A DNA stretch of 64,000 nucleotides from Halomarina oriensis (GCF_009791395.1 NZ_WSZK01000038.1:1-64000), one strand, 5' to 3'. Positions 1-11,208 are shown, counted from the first letter of the stretch. Notes: a model not told the origin generated them from the sequence alone. Translations and numbers: made by a program.

Positions 1-1083
1 CGTATCACAGCGCCAGCAGACGCCGACGGCCTGCTCGGTCCGTTCGTGGTCGACGAGGTGGCCCGCGTCGTCCAGCGCGTCGGCGACGTTCTCCTTCGCG
101 TCGCGATAGTCTGGCCCTCGAACTCCCCGGCGAGGTCGTTGAGGTGGCCGTCCTCGGTGAGGACCGAGCGGAGGTCCAGGTCTGTGGCGACTCCACCAGT
201 CGACGTCCTGTTTGTCCCCGAACGTACAGATCATCACCGCGCCGGTGCCGAACTCGCCGTACGACGTCCTCGTCGGCCAGGAGTCGACCTCCTGGCCGAA
301 CAGCGGCACCTCGAAGGTGTCGCCCACGCGGCCCTCGTAGCGCTCGTCGTCGGGGTCGACGGCGACGGCGACACACGCCGCGAGCAGTTCGGGGCGGGTC
401 GTGGCGATCTCGATGGGGTCGTTCTCGACGCCGTCGAACGCGACCTGGTACAGCGTCCCCGTCCGGTCTTCCTTCTCGACTTCGGCGTCGGCGATGGCGG
501 TCTCACAGCGCGGACACCAGTTGACGGGGTGTTCGTCGCGGTAGACGTCGTCTTCCATCTCGACGAACGAGCGCTGGGTCTTCCCCCAGTACGACTCGTC
601 CATCGTTCGGAACTCCGCCGACCAGTCGACCGAGAGGCCGAGGGCGTCCATCGTCCCCTTCATCGAGTCGATGTTCTCGTCGGTCAACTCGACACAGAGG
701 TCGCGGAACTCCTCGCGGGAGACGTCGGTGCGGTGGATGCCCTCGTTCTCCTCGACCTTGACCTCCGTCGGCAGGCCGTGGCAGTCCCAGCCCTGCGGGA
801 ACAGCACGTCCTCGCCCTTCAGGCGGTGGTAGCGGGCGGCGAAGTCGATGTAGGTCCACTGGAGGCCGTGGCCGAGGTGGAAGTTCCCCGTCGGATACGG
901 TGGTGGGGTGTCGATGATGTAGTCCGGGCGGTCCTCGTCGTCGACGGCTTCGCCGTCTGCCCGAGACGTCTTCGACGTCTCGCCGTCGTCGTCCTGGTAC
1001 GTGTAGAGGTCGGTGTCTCGCCACTCCTCGCGCCACTTGCTCTCGATACGGTCCGGGTCGTAGTCGTCCGGTAGGTCTGTCAT
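1..1083 (-). CDS. valS: Valine--tRNA ligase, N-terminal part (runs off window)
   Basis: Class I aminoacyl-tRNA synthetase that charges tRNA-Val in the cytoplasm. The ATG lies at 1083-1081 and 361 codons are in the window, all in one open frame. The HLGH form of the HIGH ATP-binding motif follows PPPYPTGNF near residue 70, and the editing-domain stretch [19 protein letters not shown] is clear near residues 279-298. Two short stretches read out of frame. Around 262-282 the expected LADEDV is found only in another frame. Around 112-187 the expected [21 protein letters not shown] is also in another frame. Each pair of one-base indels cancels, so the reading frame survives with a scrambled interior. 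Gene identity is certain. Whether the indels are real or sequence errors is open. Confidence 0.93.
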   Translation of the reverse strand, partial: MTDLPDDYDPDRIESKWREEWRDTDLYTYQDDDGETSKTSRADGEAVDDEDRPDYIIDTPPPYPTGNFHLGHGLQWTYIDFAARYHRLKGEDVLFPQGWDCHGLPTEVKVEENEGIHRTDVSREEFRDLCVELTDENIDSMKGTMDALGLSVDWSAEFRTMDESYWGKTQRSFVEMEDDVYRDEHPVNWCPRCETAIADAEVEKEDRTGTLYQVAFDGVENDPIEIATTRPELLAACVAVAVDPDDERYEGRVGDTFEVPLFGQEVDSWPTRTSYGEFGTGAVMICTFGDKQDVDWWSRHRPGPPLGPHRGRPPQRPRRGVRGPDYRDAKENVADALDDAGHLVDHERTEQAVGVCWRCDT

Positions 1084-1193
1084 GGTTCGTCGGGGTCGGT
1101 CGCTGTGCGGTGCGCTGTGAGAAGGAGGCTACACACGTACTACGGGCGACCGATACATACCCGATAGAAACGGGAGCGGTAGGATAAATCTTC

Positions 1194-1637
1194 GTGTGTG
1201 GCCGTGCGACGGGGGCACCGCGCGACGCCTGTCAGGCAGAGAGTCGAACACTCGTTCGGGGAACCGTCGAGTGCTCGCTGACCGACCTCCGGTCACGAGA
1301 CGGTAGCGTCTACACCAGCATTCCGCTCGACCCCGACCGTGTCGGCGACGCCCTCGCCATCGTGGACGAAGTCGCCGCGGCGTCGCGCGAGAACGCGGGC
1401 ACCGTCCGCTATCACGCGAGCAGGGACGTCCTCGACCCGAGCGCCGTCCGTCTCTTCGAGCAGGACGAGGCTGGGGCGGCCACACGCGCCCATCTGGAGA
1501 CCGATGACGACCGCCCGTTCGTCGAGCGCCTGCCCGACCTGGTCGACGGGACAATCGAGACGGTCCAGATGGCGCTCGACGAGCCGCCTGCGACGGCCCG
1601 GTTCGACGCCGAGGAGGCCGCCGAGTCGGTCGAGTGA
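1194..1637 (+). CDS. Antibiotic-biosynthesis-monooxygenase (ABM) fold protein, probably decaying
   Basis: The part from about 1309 (SIPLDPDRVGDALAIVDEV onward) resembles small haloarchaeal ABM/quinol-monooxygenase-fold proteins of about 100 residues: an alternating strand and helix, a GTVRYHASRDVLDPS stretch, and RLFEQ. The first ~38 residues after the GTG at 1194 do not look like haloarchaeal coding sequence, and no good start codon sits next to the fold. Residues usually aromatic or histidine after FEQ and ETD are aspartates here. I infer a gene losing function, or one whose start is damaged. It lies alone between valS and a carboxypeptidase gene. Confidence 0.45.
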   Translation: MCGRATGAPRDACQAESRTLVRGTVECSLTDLRSRDGSVYTSIPLDPDRVGDALAIVDEVAAASRENAGTVRYHASRDVLDPSAVRLFEQDEAGAATRAHLETDDDRPFVERLPDLVDGTIETVQMALDEPPATARFDAEEAAESVE

Positions 1638-1688
1638 CCGGCCGCGGACCCACCTGATTGAAGCACTCCGGGGGTGTCCGTGCTCGGT

Positions 1689-3185
1689 ATGGCAACCGAC
1701 CAGACGCGCTACGACGCGTTCGTCGAGCGAGTGGAGCGGCTCACCTACCTCCAGGGGGCCAGCGGCGTCCTCTCGTGGGACCAGCAGGTGATGATGCCGG
1801 AGGGTGGCACCCCCGCCCGGTCACGACAGCTCTCGACGCTCTCGACGATGGGTCACGAACTGCTGACGAACGACGAGATGGCCGCCGACCTCGACGCGCT
1901 GGAGGCCGACGACAGCCTCGTCGACCCACAGCAGGCCGTCGTTCGGGAGGTCCGCCGACAGCACGACCGTGCCGTTCGAGTCCCGAGCGACCTCGTGGAA
2001 CGCACCTCGCGGGCGACCAGCGAGGCACTGGGCGTCTGGGAGGAGGCGAAAGCCGAGGACGACTTCGACCTGTTCGCGCCCAAACTGGAGGAGCTCATCC
2101 AGCTGAAACGCGACTACGCGGAGCACGTCGACCCCGACGCCGACCCCTACGCGGTGCTGTTCGCCGACTACGAACCGTACCTCGACCTCGACACCGCAGA
2201 GCGCGTCCTCACACGGCTACGCGAGGAACTCGTCCCGCTCGTCGACCGCATCCGCGAGAGCGACGTCGAACTCGCCGTGGACGCCTTCTCGGGACAGTTC
2301 GACACGGAGAGACAGCAGGCCGCCTCCCGTGACGCCCTCGACACGCTCGGCTACGACTGGGACCGGGGCCGCCTCGACGTCTCCTCGCACCCCTTCACCT
2401 CGGGGAACCAGTTCGACGCTCGCGTGACGACCCGCTTCGACGAGTCCGACCCCCTCGGGGCGCTCACGGCGACCGTCCACGAGTTCGGCCACGCGCAGTA
2501 CATGCTCGGCCTGCCCGACGACCACTACGGGACGCCGCTGGGCGACGACCGCGACCTGACGGTCCACGAGTCCCAGTCCCGACTCTGGGAGAACCACGTC
2601 GGCCGCACCGAGGAGTGGTGGGGACTGTTCCTCCCCACGTTCACGGACCACTTCCCGGACGTCGAAGCCACGCCGCGTGACGCCTACGAGGCCGCCAACC
2701 AGGTCTACGAGGACAACCTGATTCGGGTGGAAGCGGACGAACTCACCTACCACATGCACATCGTGCTCCGCTTCGAAATCGAGCGCGACCTCATCGCGGG
2801 CGACCTGGACGTCAGCGAGGTCCCGCAGGTGTGGAACGACAAGATGGAAGAGTACCTCGGAGTTCGCCCGGAGACCGACGCCGAGGGCTGTCTCCAGGAC
2901 ATCCACTGGAGCCACGCCAACTTCGGGTACTTCCCGACGTACTCGCTCGGGAGCGTGCTCGCCGCCCAGCTCGACAGCGCCGTCCGCGAGGACCTCGACC
3001 TCTCGACGCAGATCCGGGCCGGCGAGTTCGAGCCGCTGCGGGAGTGGCTCTACGAGCACGTCCACCGACACGGTGCCCGGTACACCACGCCGGAACTCGT
3101 CGAGCAGGCGACCGGCGAGGAGTACACCGCCGACCACTTCCTTGACTACGTCACCGAGAAGTACGAACGGCTCTACGACCTGTAG
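1689..3185 (+). CDS. M32 family carboxypeptidase (carboxypeptidase Taq type), copy 1
   Basis: Zinc metallocarboxypeptidase of about the usual ~500 residues (498 aa), cytoplasmic, which trims C-terminal residues from peptides. The zinc motif HEFGH is at about residue 264, followed by the family signatures HESQSRLWENHVGR and, near the C-terminus, HWSHANFGYFPTYSLGS. The ATG at 1689 is chosen over the upstream GTG at 1674 because MATDQTRYDAF begins the helix shared with the second copy. A similar full-length paralogue lies 1.2 kb downstream on the same strand, so this is an old duplication with one gene between the copies. No signal peptide is seen. Confidence 0.95.
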   Translation: MATDQTRYDAFVERVERLTYLQGASGVLSWDQQVMMPEGGTPARSRQLSTLSTMGHELLTNDEMAADLDALEADDSLVDPQQAVVREVRRQHDRAVRVPSDLVERTSRATSEALGVWEEAKAEDDFDLFAPKLEELIQLKRDYAEHVDPDADPYAVLFADYEPYLDLDTAERVLTRLREELVPLVDRIRESDVELAVDAFSGQFDTERQQAASRDALDTLGYDWDRGRLDVSSHPFTSGNQFDARVTTRFDESDPLGALTATVHEFGHAQYMLGLPDDHYGTPLGDDRDLTVHESQSRLWENHVGRTEEWWGLFLPTFTDHFPDVEATPRDAYEAANQVYEDNLIRVEADELTYHMHIVLRFEIERDLIAGDLDVSEVPQVWNDKMEEYLGVRPETDAEGCLQDIHWSHANFGYFPTYSLGSVLAAQLDSAVREDLDLSTQIRAGEFEPLREWLYEHVHRHGARYTTPELVEQATGEEYTADHFLDYVTEKYERLYDL

Positions 3186-3345
3186 GTCGCCTCGACCGTC
3201 GAACACGAACCCCGGTCGACGGACGCTCTCTCCCCGAATTAAGCGACTGTTTCCACCGAGTGAAGCTCACGTTACAGTTTGATAATCGGATACTATAGCG
3301 GTCAGCATACCCATAACAAACAGTCCGTAGCGAGTGGTACCCACC

Positions 3346-4302
3346 ATGGTCCTCGACCGTGCACTGGCACACTACAGGAAGGGAGGGCTGTCTCGACTGG
3401 TCTCGAAAGCTCGGGATCAGTTCGCGTTCAGCCGCGAGTACGCGACGTTCGGCCTCGAACGCGCGCTCCTCACCGACCGTCAGTGGTACACGTACACCGT
3501 CTGGCGGAACCGCCGCGGCGTCGATGCGGCCGCCGACCCGCGGCAACTGCGCTACGTCGACCCCCGTGACATCGTCCACACGAGTCCCTTCGAGACGCTG
3601 TTCTGCTTCCGCAAGTTCGGCTCGGTCCGCGGTGGTGACTGGGACCGCGACTGCGAGCGCCTCGACGAACGGTTCGACTACATCTGGGAGGCGCTCGACG
3701 CCCGGTACGAGCAGGGCGCGGCCTGGGAGGACGTCGACCTCGTCCAGCAGGTACTCGACGGTGAGGAACGCTGGCGCTTCGCTACCGGTGAAGAGGTCTG
3801 GGAGTGGGTCGAGCGTCTCGACGCCGTCTACGCGAGCATCCGCCGCGACGGCTACCGTTCCGCACGCGAACTCCTCGACGTCCCGTTCGAGACGGCCGCC
3901 GCCCCGACTCACGACTCGCTCCGCGACCGGTTCCGACCGGTCACCAACGAGTCGATGCTCTTCGAGAGCACCGACGACGTGACCATCTTCGACTGGCTGG
4001 CCGACATCCAGGTCGACATCGGCCGGGACGGCGAGGTCATCCAACACAACGGCCGGCACCGCCTCTGGATGGCCCAGCACTTCGGTCTCCACGAGATTCC
4101 GGTCTGTGTCGTCGTCCGCCACGAGCAGTGGCAGGCACTCCGCGACGAGGTGAGCGCGGCGACGAGCGTCGCGGAGCTGAGCGACCGGGCACGTCGCCAC
4201 CTCGACCACCCCGACATGGTCGACGTGCGTGAGAACCTGGGTCGTCCCGACGAGACGACGAACGCCGGCGGTGAGACGCGAACCATCGCGGCCGACGACT
4301 GA
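3346..4302 (+). CDS. Conserved hypothetical protein with a ParB/sulfiredoxin-like C-terminal region
   Basis: 318 aa from the ATG at 3346. The in-frame GTG at 3334 is less likely. The N-terminal 200 residues are rich in Arg, Trp and acidic residues (for example RQWYTYTVWRNRRG) and match nothing I can name. Near residues 215-265 the sequence runs IFDWLADIQVDIGRDGEV followed by HNGRHRLWMAQHFG and a strand IPVCVVV. That is the pattern of the ParB-like nuclease/sulfiredoxin fold, where a G-R-H-R loop follows the strand. The function is unknown. It sits between the two carboxypeptidase copies on the same strand but has its own TATA-like sequence (around 3285-3300), so it need not be co-transcribed. 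Confidence 0.7.
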   Translation: MVLDRALAHYRKGGLSRLVSKARDQFAFSREYATFGLERALLTDRQWYTYTVWRNRRGVDAAADPRQLRYVDPRDIVHTSPFETLFCFRKFGSVRGGDWDRDCERLDERFDYIWEALDARYEQGAAWEDVDLVQQVLDGEERWRFATGEEVWEWVERLDAVYASIRRDGYRSARELLDVPFETAAAPTHDSLRDRFRPVTNESMLFESTDDVTIFDWLADIQVDIGRDGEVIQHNGRHRLWMAQHFGLHEIPVCVVVRHEQWQALRDEVSAATSVAELSDRARRHLDHPDMVDVRENLGRPDETTNAGGETRTIAADD

Positions 4303-4388
4303 CCGACCACGGCCGTCGCCGGTCGGTCGGGATGCGTCCCCGACGGACTTCCCCTACAGTTAACACACCCCGAGACTCGGTGACGAGT

Positions 4389-5897
4389 ATGGCAACGACG
4401 GACACGGACAGCGAGTCCGAGGCCCCCGACGCGTACGAGGACCTCCTCGACCACACGAGACAGCTCACCTATCTCGAAGACGGCTCCGGCGTCGTCTACT
4501 GGGACCTCCAGGTGATGATGCCCGAAGGTGGGATGCCCGCCCGCTCGAAACAGCTCTCGGCGCTCTCGTCGGTCACCCACGACCTCCAGACCGACTCCGA
4601 CGTCGGCGAGTACCTCGATGCCCTCGCCGACGCGGACCTGAGCGACGAGCAGGCCGCCGTCGTCCGCGAACTCCGACGGGACTACGAGCGTGCGGTCGAC
4701 GTCCCCGGCGACCTCGTCGGTGAACTCTCGGAGACGCAGGCCAACGCCCAGCAGACGTGGCAGAACGCGAAAGCCGAGAGCGACTTCGACGCGTTCGCGC
4801 CGACACTCGAACGGCTGCGTGACCTCCAGCGCGAACGCGCCGACCACATCGACGCCGCTCAGTCCCCGTACGTCACGATGTACGAGGACGGCGCGCCGTA
4901 CCTCCCACTGGACACCGTCGAGGACATCTTCGACACCCTCCGCGAGGAACTCGTCCCGCTCATCGCGGACATCCGCGAGCAGGGCGACGACCTACCCGAC
5001 CCGTTCGACGGGACGTACCCCGACGACGACCAGATGGCGCTGTGTGAGGCCGCACTGGACTTCCTCGGCTACGACCGGTCGCGTGGTCGCCTCGACACCG
5101 CGCCACACCCGTTCATGGTCGGGACGCAGTTCGACGCCCGCGTGACGACCCGGTTCGACGAGTCCGACCCACTCGGGGCGGTGATGTCGACGACCCACGA
5201 GTACGGCCACGCCTCCTACCAACTCGGCCTTCGACAGGACGCCTACGGCACCCCGCTCGGGAAGTCCCGCTCGTCGGGCGTCCACGAGTCCCAGAGCCGG
5301 TTCTGGGAGAACCACGTCGGCCGCACGAAGCCGTTCTGGGAGGCGTTCGCCCCGACCGCGAACGACCACCTCGGCACCGACGTCGACGCCGAGACGATGT
5401 ACGAGTCGGTCAACCGCATCTACCCGGACAACCTCATCCGGGTCGAAGCGGACGAACTCACCTACCACTTCCACATCATCCTCCGTTCGGAGATCGACCG
5501 CGCGTTCGTCGAGGGCGACATCGGCGTCGAGGAGATTCCCGCCCTGTGGAACGAGAAGATGGAGGAGTACCTCGGCGTGACGCCGCCGGACGACGCCCGT
5601 GGCTGTCTGCAGGACATCCACTGGTCGTCGGGCTTCGCGTCGTTCCAGAACTACACCGTCGGCTCCGTGTTAGCCGCCCAGTTGAACGCCGCCATCCGCG
5701 AGGACCTCGACGTCGACGCGCTGGTCCGCGACGGCGAGTTCGACCCCATCCGAGAGTGGATGAACGAACGCGTCCACGAACCGGGCTGTCGCTACGAGAC
5801 GCCCGAACTGATCGAACACGCGACGGGCGAACCGCTGACGGCCGACTACTTCGTCGAGTACGCGAAGTCGAAGTTCGGCGACCTCTACGGGCTGTAA
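4389..5897 (+). CDS. M32 family carboxypeptidase, copy 2
   Basis: 502 aa metallocarboxypeptidase, colinear with the copy ending at 3185 over its whole length. The zinc motif is HEYGH at about residue 270, followed by HESQSRFWENHVGR and a C-terminal HWSSGFASFQNYTVGS where copy 1 has HWSHANFGYFPTYSLGS. The ATG at 4389 gives an acidic extension (MATTDTDSESEAPDA) before the shared helix. The frame is open further upstream but that part is not protein-like. The stop is followed at once by a T-run and a hairpin element. Loss of the HANFGYF residues is the most visible difference from copy 1 and may mean altered substrate choice. Confidence 0.95.
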   Translation: MATTDTDSESEAPDAYEDLLDHTRQLTYLEDGSGVVYWDLQVMMPEGGMPARSKQLSALSSVTHDLQTDSDVGEYLDALADADLSDEQAAVVRELRRDYERAVDVPGDLVGELSETQANAQQTWQNAKAESDFDAFAPTLERLRDLQRERADHIDAAQSPYVTMYEDGAPYLPLDTVEDIFDTLREELVPLIADIREQGDDLPDPFDGTYPDDDQMALCEAALDFLGYDRSRGRLDTAPHPFMVGTQFDARVTTRFDESDPLGAVMSTTHEYGHASYQLGLRQDAYGTPLGKSRSSGVHESQSRFWENHVGRTKPFWEAFAPTANDHLGTDVDAETMYESVNRIYPDNLIRVEADELTYHFHIILRSEIDRAFVEGDIGVEEIPALWNEKMEEYLGVTPPDDARGCLQDIHWSSGFASFQNYTVGSVLAAQLNAAIREDLDVDALVRDGEFDPIREWMNERVHEPGCRYETPELIEHATGEPLTADYFVEYAKSKFGDLYGL

Positions 5898-5903
5898 ACC
5901 CAC

Positions 5904-6050
5904 TTTTTTTCTTCGTCGGGTGGCGCTTCGCGCCACCGCTCCTCGAAAAACCTGGACTAAAAAGGCCGAGTACTCGCTTCGTCGCCAGCGGCGGTGCCGC
6001 TGGCTTCCGGCGAGACGGCTTCGCCGTCTCGCGTGGCTCGTACTCGGTGA
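5904..6050 (+). repeat. Hairpin-bearing intergenic element, copy 1, with terminator-like T-run
   Basis: Just after the carboxypeptidase stop there is a run of seven T, then CTTCGTCGGG and a perfect 8-bp hairpin (5919-5926 with 5930-5937, TTC loop), then CTCCTCGAAAAACCTGGAC. Next comes a cloverleaf-like unit. Outer arms 5967-5974 and 6041-6048 enclose a 9-bp hairpin (5985-5993 with 5997-6005) and a 10-bp hairpin (6011-6020 with 6024-6033). The first part recurs at 34,160-34,246 in the opposite orientation, again right after a stop codon. It probably acts as a terminator or mRNA 3'-end structure. Confidence 0.7.
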
Positions 6051-6137
6051 ACCGCGCTCGTTTCACTCACGCGGACGCTTGAGTTGTTTGTTCCAGCAGT
6101 TTTCTGCTGAATCAACTGTTAGACAGAGAGCGTGAGT

Positions 6138-6560
6138 CTATCGGGACTGAGTAGTTGAGTGGGAACTGTCCGAAGAGTTGCTCAGGGGAAGCTCACGCTT
6201 CCGCTGTTCCGGTGTTGGGACCTTCTGAAACAGAATCGTCTTGTCATCCCGCTTCGCATACAACTCCACTTCCTGCTCGGGGCGTAATCCATCTATCTCC
6301 AACTGGCCGCCTTCAGTGGAGATTACGTGTTGTTCTGTCGTACCAGACGAATTGGGTACCTTTGCTATGAGTTGAGTAGCGTTGCCCATCTTGTCGACCG
6401 TCACCGACGCGATGCACGGGGGGTCCTGCAATTCGATGCAGGTGTATTCGGAACTCACCGTCATCCCCTCCTCCGAGTTATCCCCGAACGCTCCAGTCAC
6501 GCTTGAACAACCAGCAGTAGCGGCTGTCCCAATCACGGCGAGGAGAGCACGACGTTTCAT
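6138..6560 (-). CDS. Small secreted lipoprotein of unknown function
   Basis: 140 aa from the ATG at 6560. It begins MKRRALLAVIGTAATAGCSS: a twin-arginine-like N-terminus, a short hydrophobic stretch and a lipobox ending in Cys, as in Tat-exported haloarchaeal lipoproteins anchored outside the membrane. The mature part is a single beta-rich domain with two cysteines (YTCIELQDPPC) and a Ser/Thr-rich tail. Its base composition is visibly lower in GC than its neighbours, so it may have been acquired recently. A TATA-like ATATTTAC lies about 25-30 bases upstream, fitting a leaderless transcript. No family is recognised. Confidence 0.75.
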   Translation of the reverse strand: MKRRALLAVIGTAATAGCSSVTGAFGDNSEEGMTVSSEYTCIELQDPPCIASVTVDKMGNATQLIAKVPNSSGTTEQHVISTEGGQLEIDGLRPEQEVELYAKRDDKTILFQKVPTPEQRKRELPLSNSSDSSHSTTQSR

Positions 6561-6744
6561 ACGGTGCATCAATCAACAAGCGGTAAATATCTTCTGCGAA
6601 GAATGATACACACGCGGCACAACTCTAACAATACCGGCAAACTCGGCAAGCGCAGAGAAACACGAATCGAGACGTGCGAGGAACCGCCACGGCACGCCGC
6701 CGACAGTCAGAGCGTGACACCGACCCGGCGGTCCCCGGTTTCGC

Positions 6745-8928
<2,184 letters not shown>

Positions 8929-8929
8929 C

Positions 8930-8964
8930 TACTTGGGTAACGATGTTTCGGTCCAGCCCAAGTA
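8930..8964. promoter_or_regulatory. Operator-like inverted repeat upstream of katG
   Basis: Perfect 8-base arms TACTTGGG (8930-8937) and CCCAAGTA (8957-8964) are separated by 19 bases. The pair sits 38-72 bases upstream of the katG ATG, just beyond a TATA-like CTTAAC, which is where an archaeal activator or repressor would meet the transcription machinery. A peroxide- or metal-responsive regulator is plausible. No regulator gene lies next to it. Confidence 0.5.
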
Positions 8965-9082
8965 ATCTACCGGATGGATGAACTCACACTCTCTATTCGA
9001 CAGGATTTCTGGAGCAGCCACCGACCGAGCGCGTCGAGCGGACCGAACCGTCGCCCGCCGAACGACTCACGAGCGAGCGGAC

Positions 9083-9730
9083 TCACACGCGGTCGAGCAA
9101 CGCTCGTCGCAACTCTTCGGGACCGGTCGTCACCACGTCGGCCGCCGAGAGGTCCTGTGTGTGGTCGTCGTCCCACCGGAAGCCGACGCTGGACATCGCG
9201 GCGGCGTTGGCCGCGGCGACACCGTGGGTGGAGTCCTCGACGGCCACACAGGCGTCGGCCGGCACGTCGAGTTCGCTCGCGGCGTACTCGTAGACGAACG
9301 GGTCGGGTTTGCTCGGCCCCTCGACGTCGTCGGCGCTGACGACGGCGTCGAACGCGTCGAGGCCGAACCGGTCGGTGACGAACCGAATCCAGCGGTGTGA
9401 CGACGAGGAGACGAGCGCGAGCGACGCGTCACGTTCGCGCAGGGCCGAACAGAGCGCCTCGAACCCCGGCAGCAGGTCGGCACGCTCGGTGTACAGTTCC
9501 TCGGCCGCGTCGTCGTACAGTGTGAGGAACGCCTCCCGGTCCATCGTCGTGCCGTGTTCGGCGACGAGGAAGTCGTAGATGTCTCCGACGTGCATCCCGA
9601 TGACGTCGCTCGCCGTCACGTCGCCGTCGGGGGCGGCCTCGGGGAGGATGCGCTCGTTCTCGAGGGGGACCCAGTGGTGTTCAGAGTTCACGATGACCCC
9701 GTCCATGTCGAAACAGACCGCGTCGTGCAT
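9083..9730 (-). CDS. HAD-superfamily hydrolase (phosphoglycolate phosphatase / beta-phosphoglucomutase-like)
   Basis: 215 aa HAD phosphatase of subfamily IA type. Motif I is FDMDGVIVNSE at residues 7-17, with the nucleophile and acid/base aspartates. Motif II is LALVSSSS, motif III a Lys in GPSKPDPF, and motif IV AVEDSTHGV. The helical cap lies between residues 18 and 85. Substrate cannot be read from the sequence. Similar haloarchaeal proteins are annotated as phosphoglycolate phosphatase or sugar-phosphate mutase. It is a single gene, divergent from the regulator that starts at 9844. Confidence 0.9.
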   Translation of the reverse strand: MHDAVCFDMDGVIVNSEHHWVPLENERILPEAAPDGDVTASDVIGMHVGDIYDFLVAEHGTTMDREAFLTLYDDAAEELYTERADLLPGFEALCSALRERDASLALVSSSSHRWIRFVTDRFGLDAFDAVVSADDVEGPSKPDPFVYEYAASELDVPADACVAVEDSTHGVAAANAAAMSSVGFRWDDDHTQDLSAADVVTTGPEELRRALLDRV

Positions 9731-9843
9731 ACCCGAACTGTGACCAGCGGATCCAAAGCCGTTCTGCGAACTGTGTTTCTACTCGCCGTTCGACACGTCA
9801 GCGCGTCGAACTGCTTTTACCGGTCGGCACGGTTCGTCCGGCA

Positions 9844-10707
9844 ATGAGTTCGCTGCCCGACGGGACGGACGGTCGACTCGCGCCGGAGGCCGCGTTCTCG
9901 CTGCTCGGTCACGAGCTACGACTCGAAATCCTCTGGGCCATCTGGACGGCACCCGACGGCACGGCGACGTTCTCGGAGATACGTGACCGGGTCGGCGTCG
10001 AGGACAACGGCCGACTCAACTACCACCGTGGAGAACTCACCGACCACTTCATCCGGCGGGTCGGCGAGGAGGGGTACACGCTCAGACAGGCCGGACTCCA
10101 CGTCATCCAGGCGATTCACGCTGGGACGTTCACCGACCACGCGGAACGTGAACGGACCACCCTCGACGGTGCGTGTGGCGACTGCGGTGGTACCCTCGCC
10201 TTCCGCTACGTCGACGACATGGCGAACGTGTTCTGTGTGGACTGTGGGCGACTCTGGAACGAACACGCCTTCCCACCGGCGGGTGTCGACGGGCGGACCA
10301 ACGAGGAGTTGGCCGTGGCCCACGACCGGTGGGAGCGAGCACGACTTCGCCTCGCGGCCGACGGCATCTGTCCCGCCTGTGGCGGGCGGATGACCGCCGA
10401 CCTGATTCCAGTCGGCCACTACCACGACTACCCGACGCACGTGCGCTACGAGTGTCGCCACTGCACCTTCCACCCCCGAGAGACGCTCGGTGAACGGGTC
10501 CTTCGACACCCCGCGACGGTCACGCTGTTCTACGACCACGGCGTCGACCTGGCGGCGACACCGTGCTGGGAACTCCCCTTCTGCTTCGACGAAGACTACG
10601 TCGAAACCGAGACGGACCCGCTGTGTGCGCACATCCGGGTGCCGTGTGAGGGTGAGGAACTCGTCTTCGCGTTCGACGCCGACGGTCACCCGACGGTCGT
10701 CGAGTGA
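9844..10707 (+). CDS. ArsR-type winged-helix transcriptional regulator with zinc-binding C-terminal region
   Basis: 287 aa. Residues 10-95 form a winged helix (AFSLLGHELRLEILWAIW, then NGRLNYHRGEL as the recognition-helix region), typical of haloarchaeal ArsR-like regulators. The C-terminal two thirds carry four cysteine pairs: CGDCGG, FCVDCGR, CPACGG and CRHC. These suggest two zinc ribbons, followed by a beta-rich domain of unknown ligand. This architecture is common and multicopy in haloarchaea. Target genes are unknown. The start ATG lies just after an AT-richer stretch (CTTTTACC) that may be the promoter. Confidence 0.85.
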   Translation: MSSLPDGTDGRLAPEAAFSLLGHELRLEILWAIWTAPDGTATFSEIRDRVGVEDNGRLNYHRGELTDHFIRRVGEEGYTLRQAGLHVIQAIHAGTFTDHAERERTTLDGACGDCGGTLAFRYVDDMANVFCVDCGRLWNEHAFPPAGVDGRTNEELAVAHDRWERARLRLAADGICPACGGRMTADLIPVGHYHDYPTHVRYECRHCTFHPRETLGERVLRHPATVTLFYDHGVDLAATPCWELPFCFDEDYVETETDPLCAHIRVPCEGEELVFAFDADGHPTVVE

Positions 10708-10725
10708 GCGACCGCACGGTGTGTG

Positions 10726-11124
10726 CTACTCGTCTTCGGGGCCGTCGACCACGGCGTCCACCTCGATTTCGACACACATCGCCGGGTCGACGAGTCGTGA
10801 CACCTCGACCATCGTCGCGGCCGGCCGAACGTCGCCGAACGCCTCCTCGTGGGCCTTCCCGACCTGTTCCCAGTCGTCGGCGTCGGTGACGAACATCCGC
10901 GTTCGAACCACGTCGTCGAGGCTCGCGCCCGCCTCCGTCAGCGCGCGTTCGACGTTCCGGAGGACCCGTGCGGTCTGCTCGTAGGCGTCGCCGTCGAGGA
11001 CGGCTCCCGAGTCGTCGGTGGCCGTCGTGCCGGCGACGAACACCCGGCGGCCGACGCGGACCGCCCGCGAGTAGCCGACGCGTTTCTCCCACTCCGTTCC
11101 GCTCTGGACTCGCTGTCGTCGCAT
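10726..11124 (-). CDS. RidA/YER057c/UK114 family protein (reactive enamine/imine deaminase)
   Basis: 132 aa from the ATG at 11124. The RidA family hydrolyses reactive 2-aminoacrylate and related enamines to keto acids and ammonia. The active-site arginine is in VRPAATMVEV and the conserved glutamate in VEIEVDAVV. It is convergent with the regulator ending at 10707 and divergent from thrC. Threonine metabolism is a source of the enamines RidA removes, so the neighbourhood with threonine synthase fits, although the two genes are not co-transcribed. Confidence 0.9.
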   Translation of the reverse strand: MRRQRVQSGTEWEKRVGYSRAVRVGRRVFVAGTTATDDSGAVLDGDAYEQTARVLRNVERALTEAGASLDDVVRTRMFVTDADDWEQVGKAHEEAFGDVRPAATMVEVSRLVDPAMCVEIEVDAVVDGPEDE

Positions 11125-11208
11125 GGCCGGACGTCGTCGTCGAACGACAAGAACCCGTGCGCTCGCCGGTGGCACCACGCCTTTGCTCGCTCACCGAGAG
11201 TGTCGGGC

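Noticed and set aside
46-1074. Long plus-strand open frame of 342 codons
   Set aside because: It is the antisense shadow of valS. Codon bias in high-GC DNA keeps the opposite strand open.
10849-11208. N-terminal extension of threonine synthase
   Set aside because: The region is antisense to the RidA-family gene, and the family starts at the zinc-ribbon cysteines.
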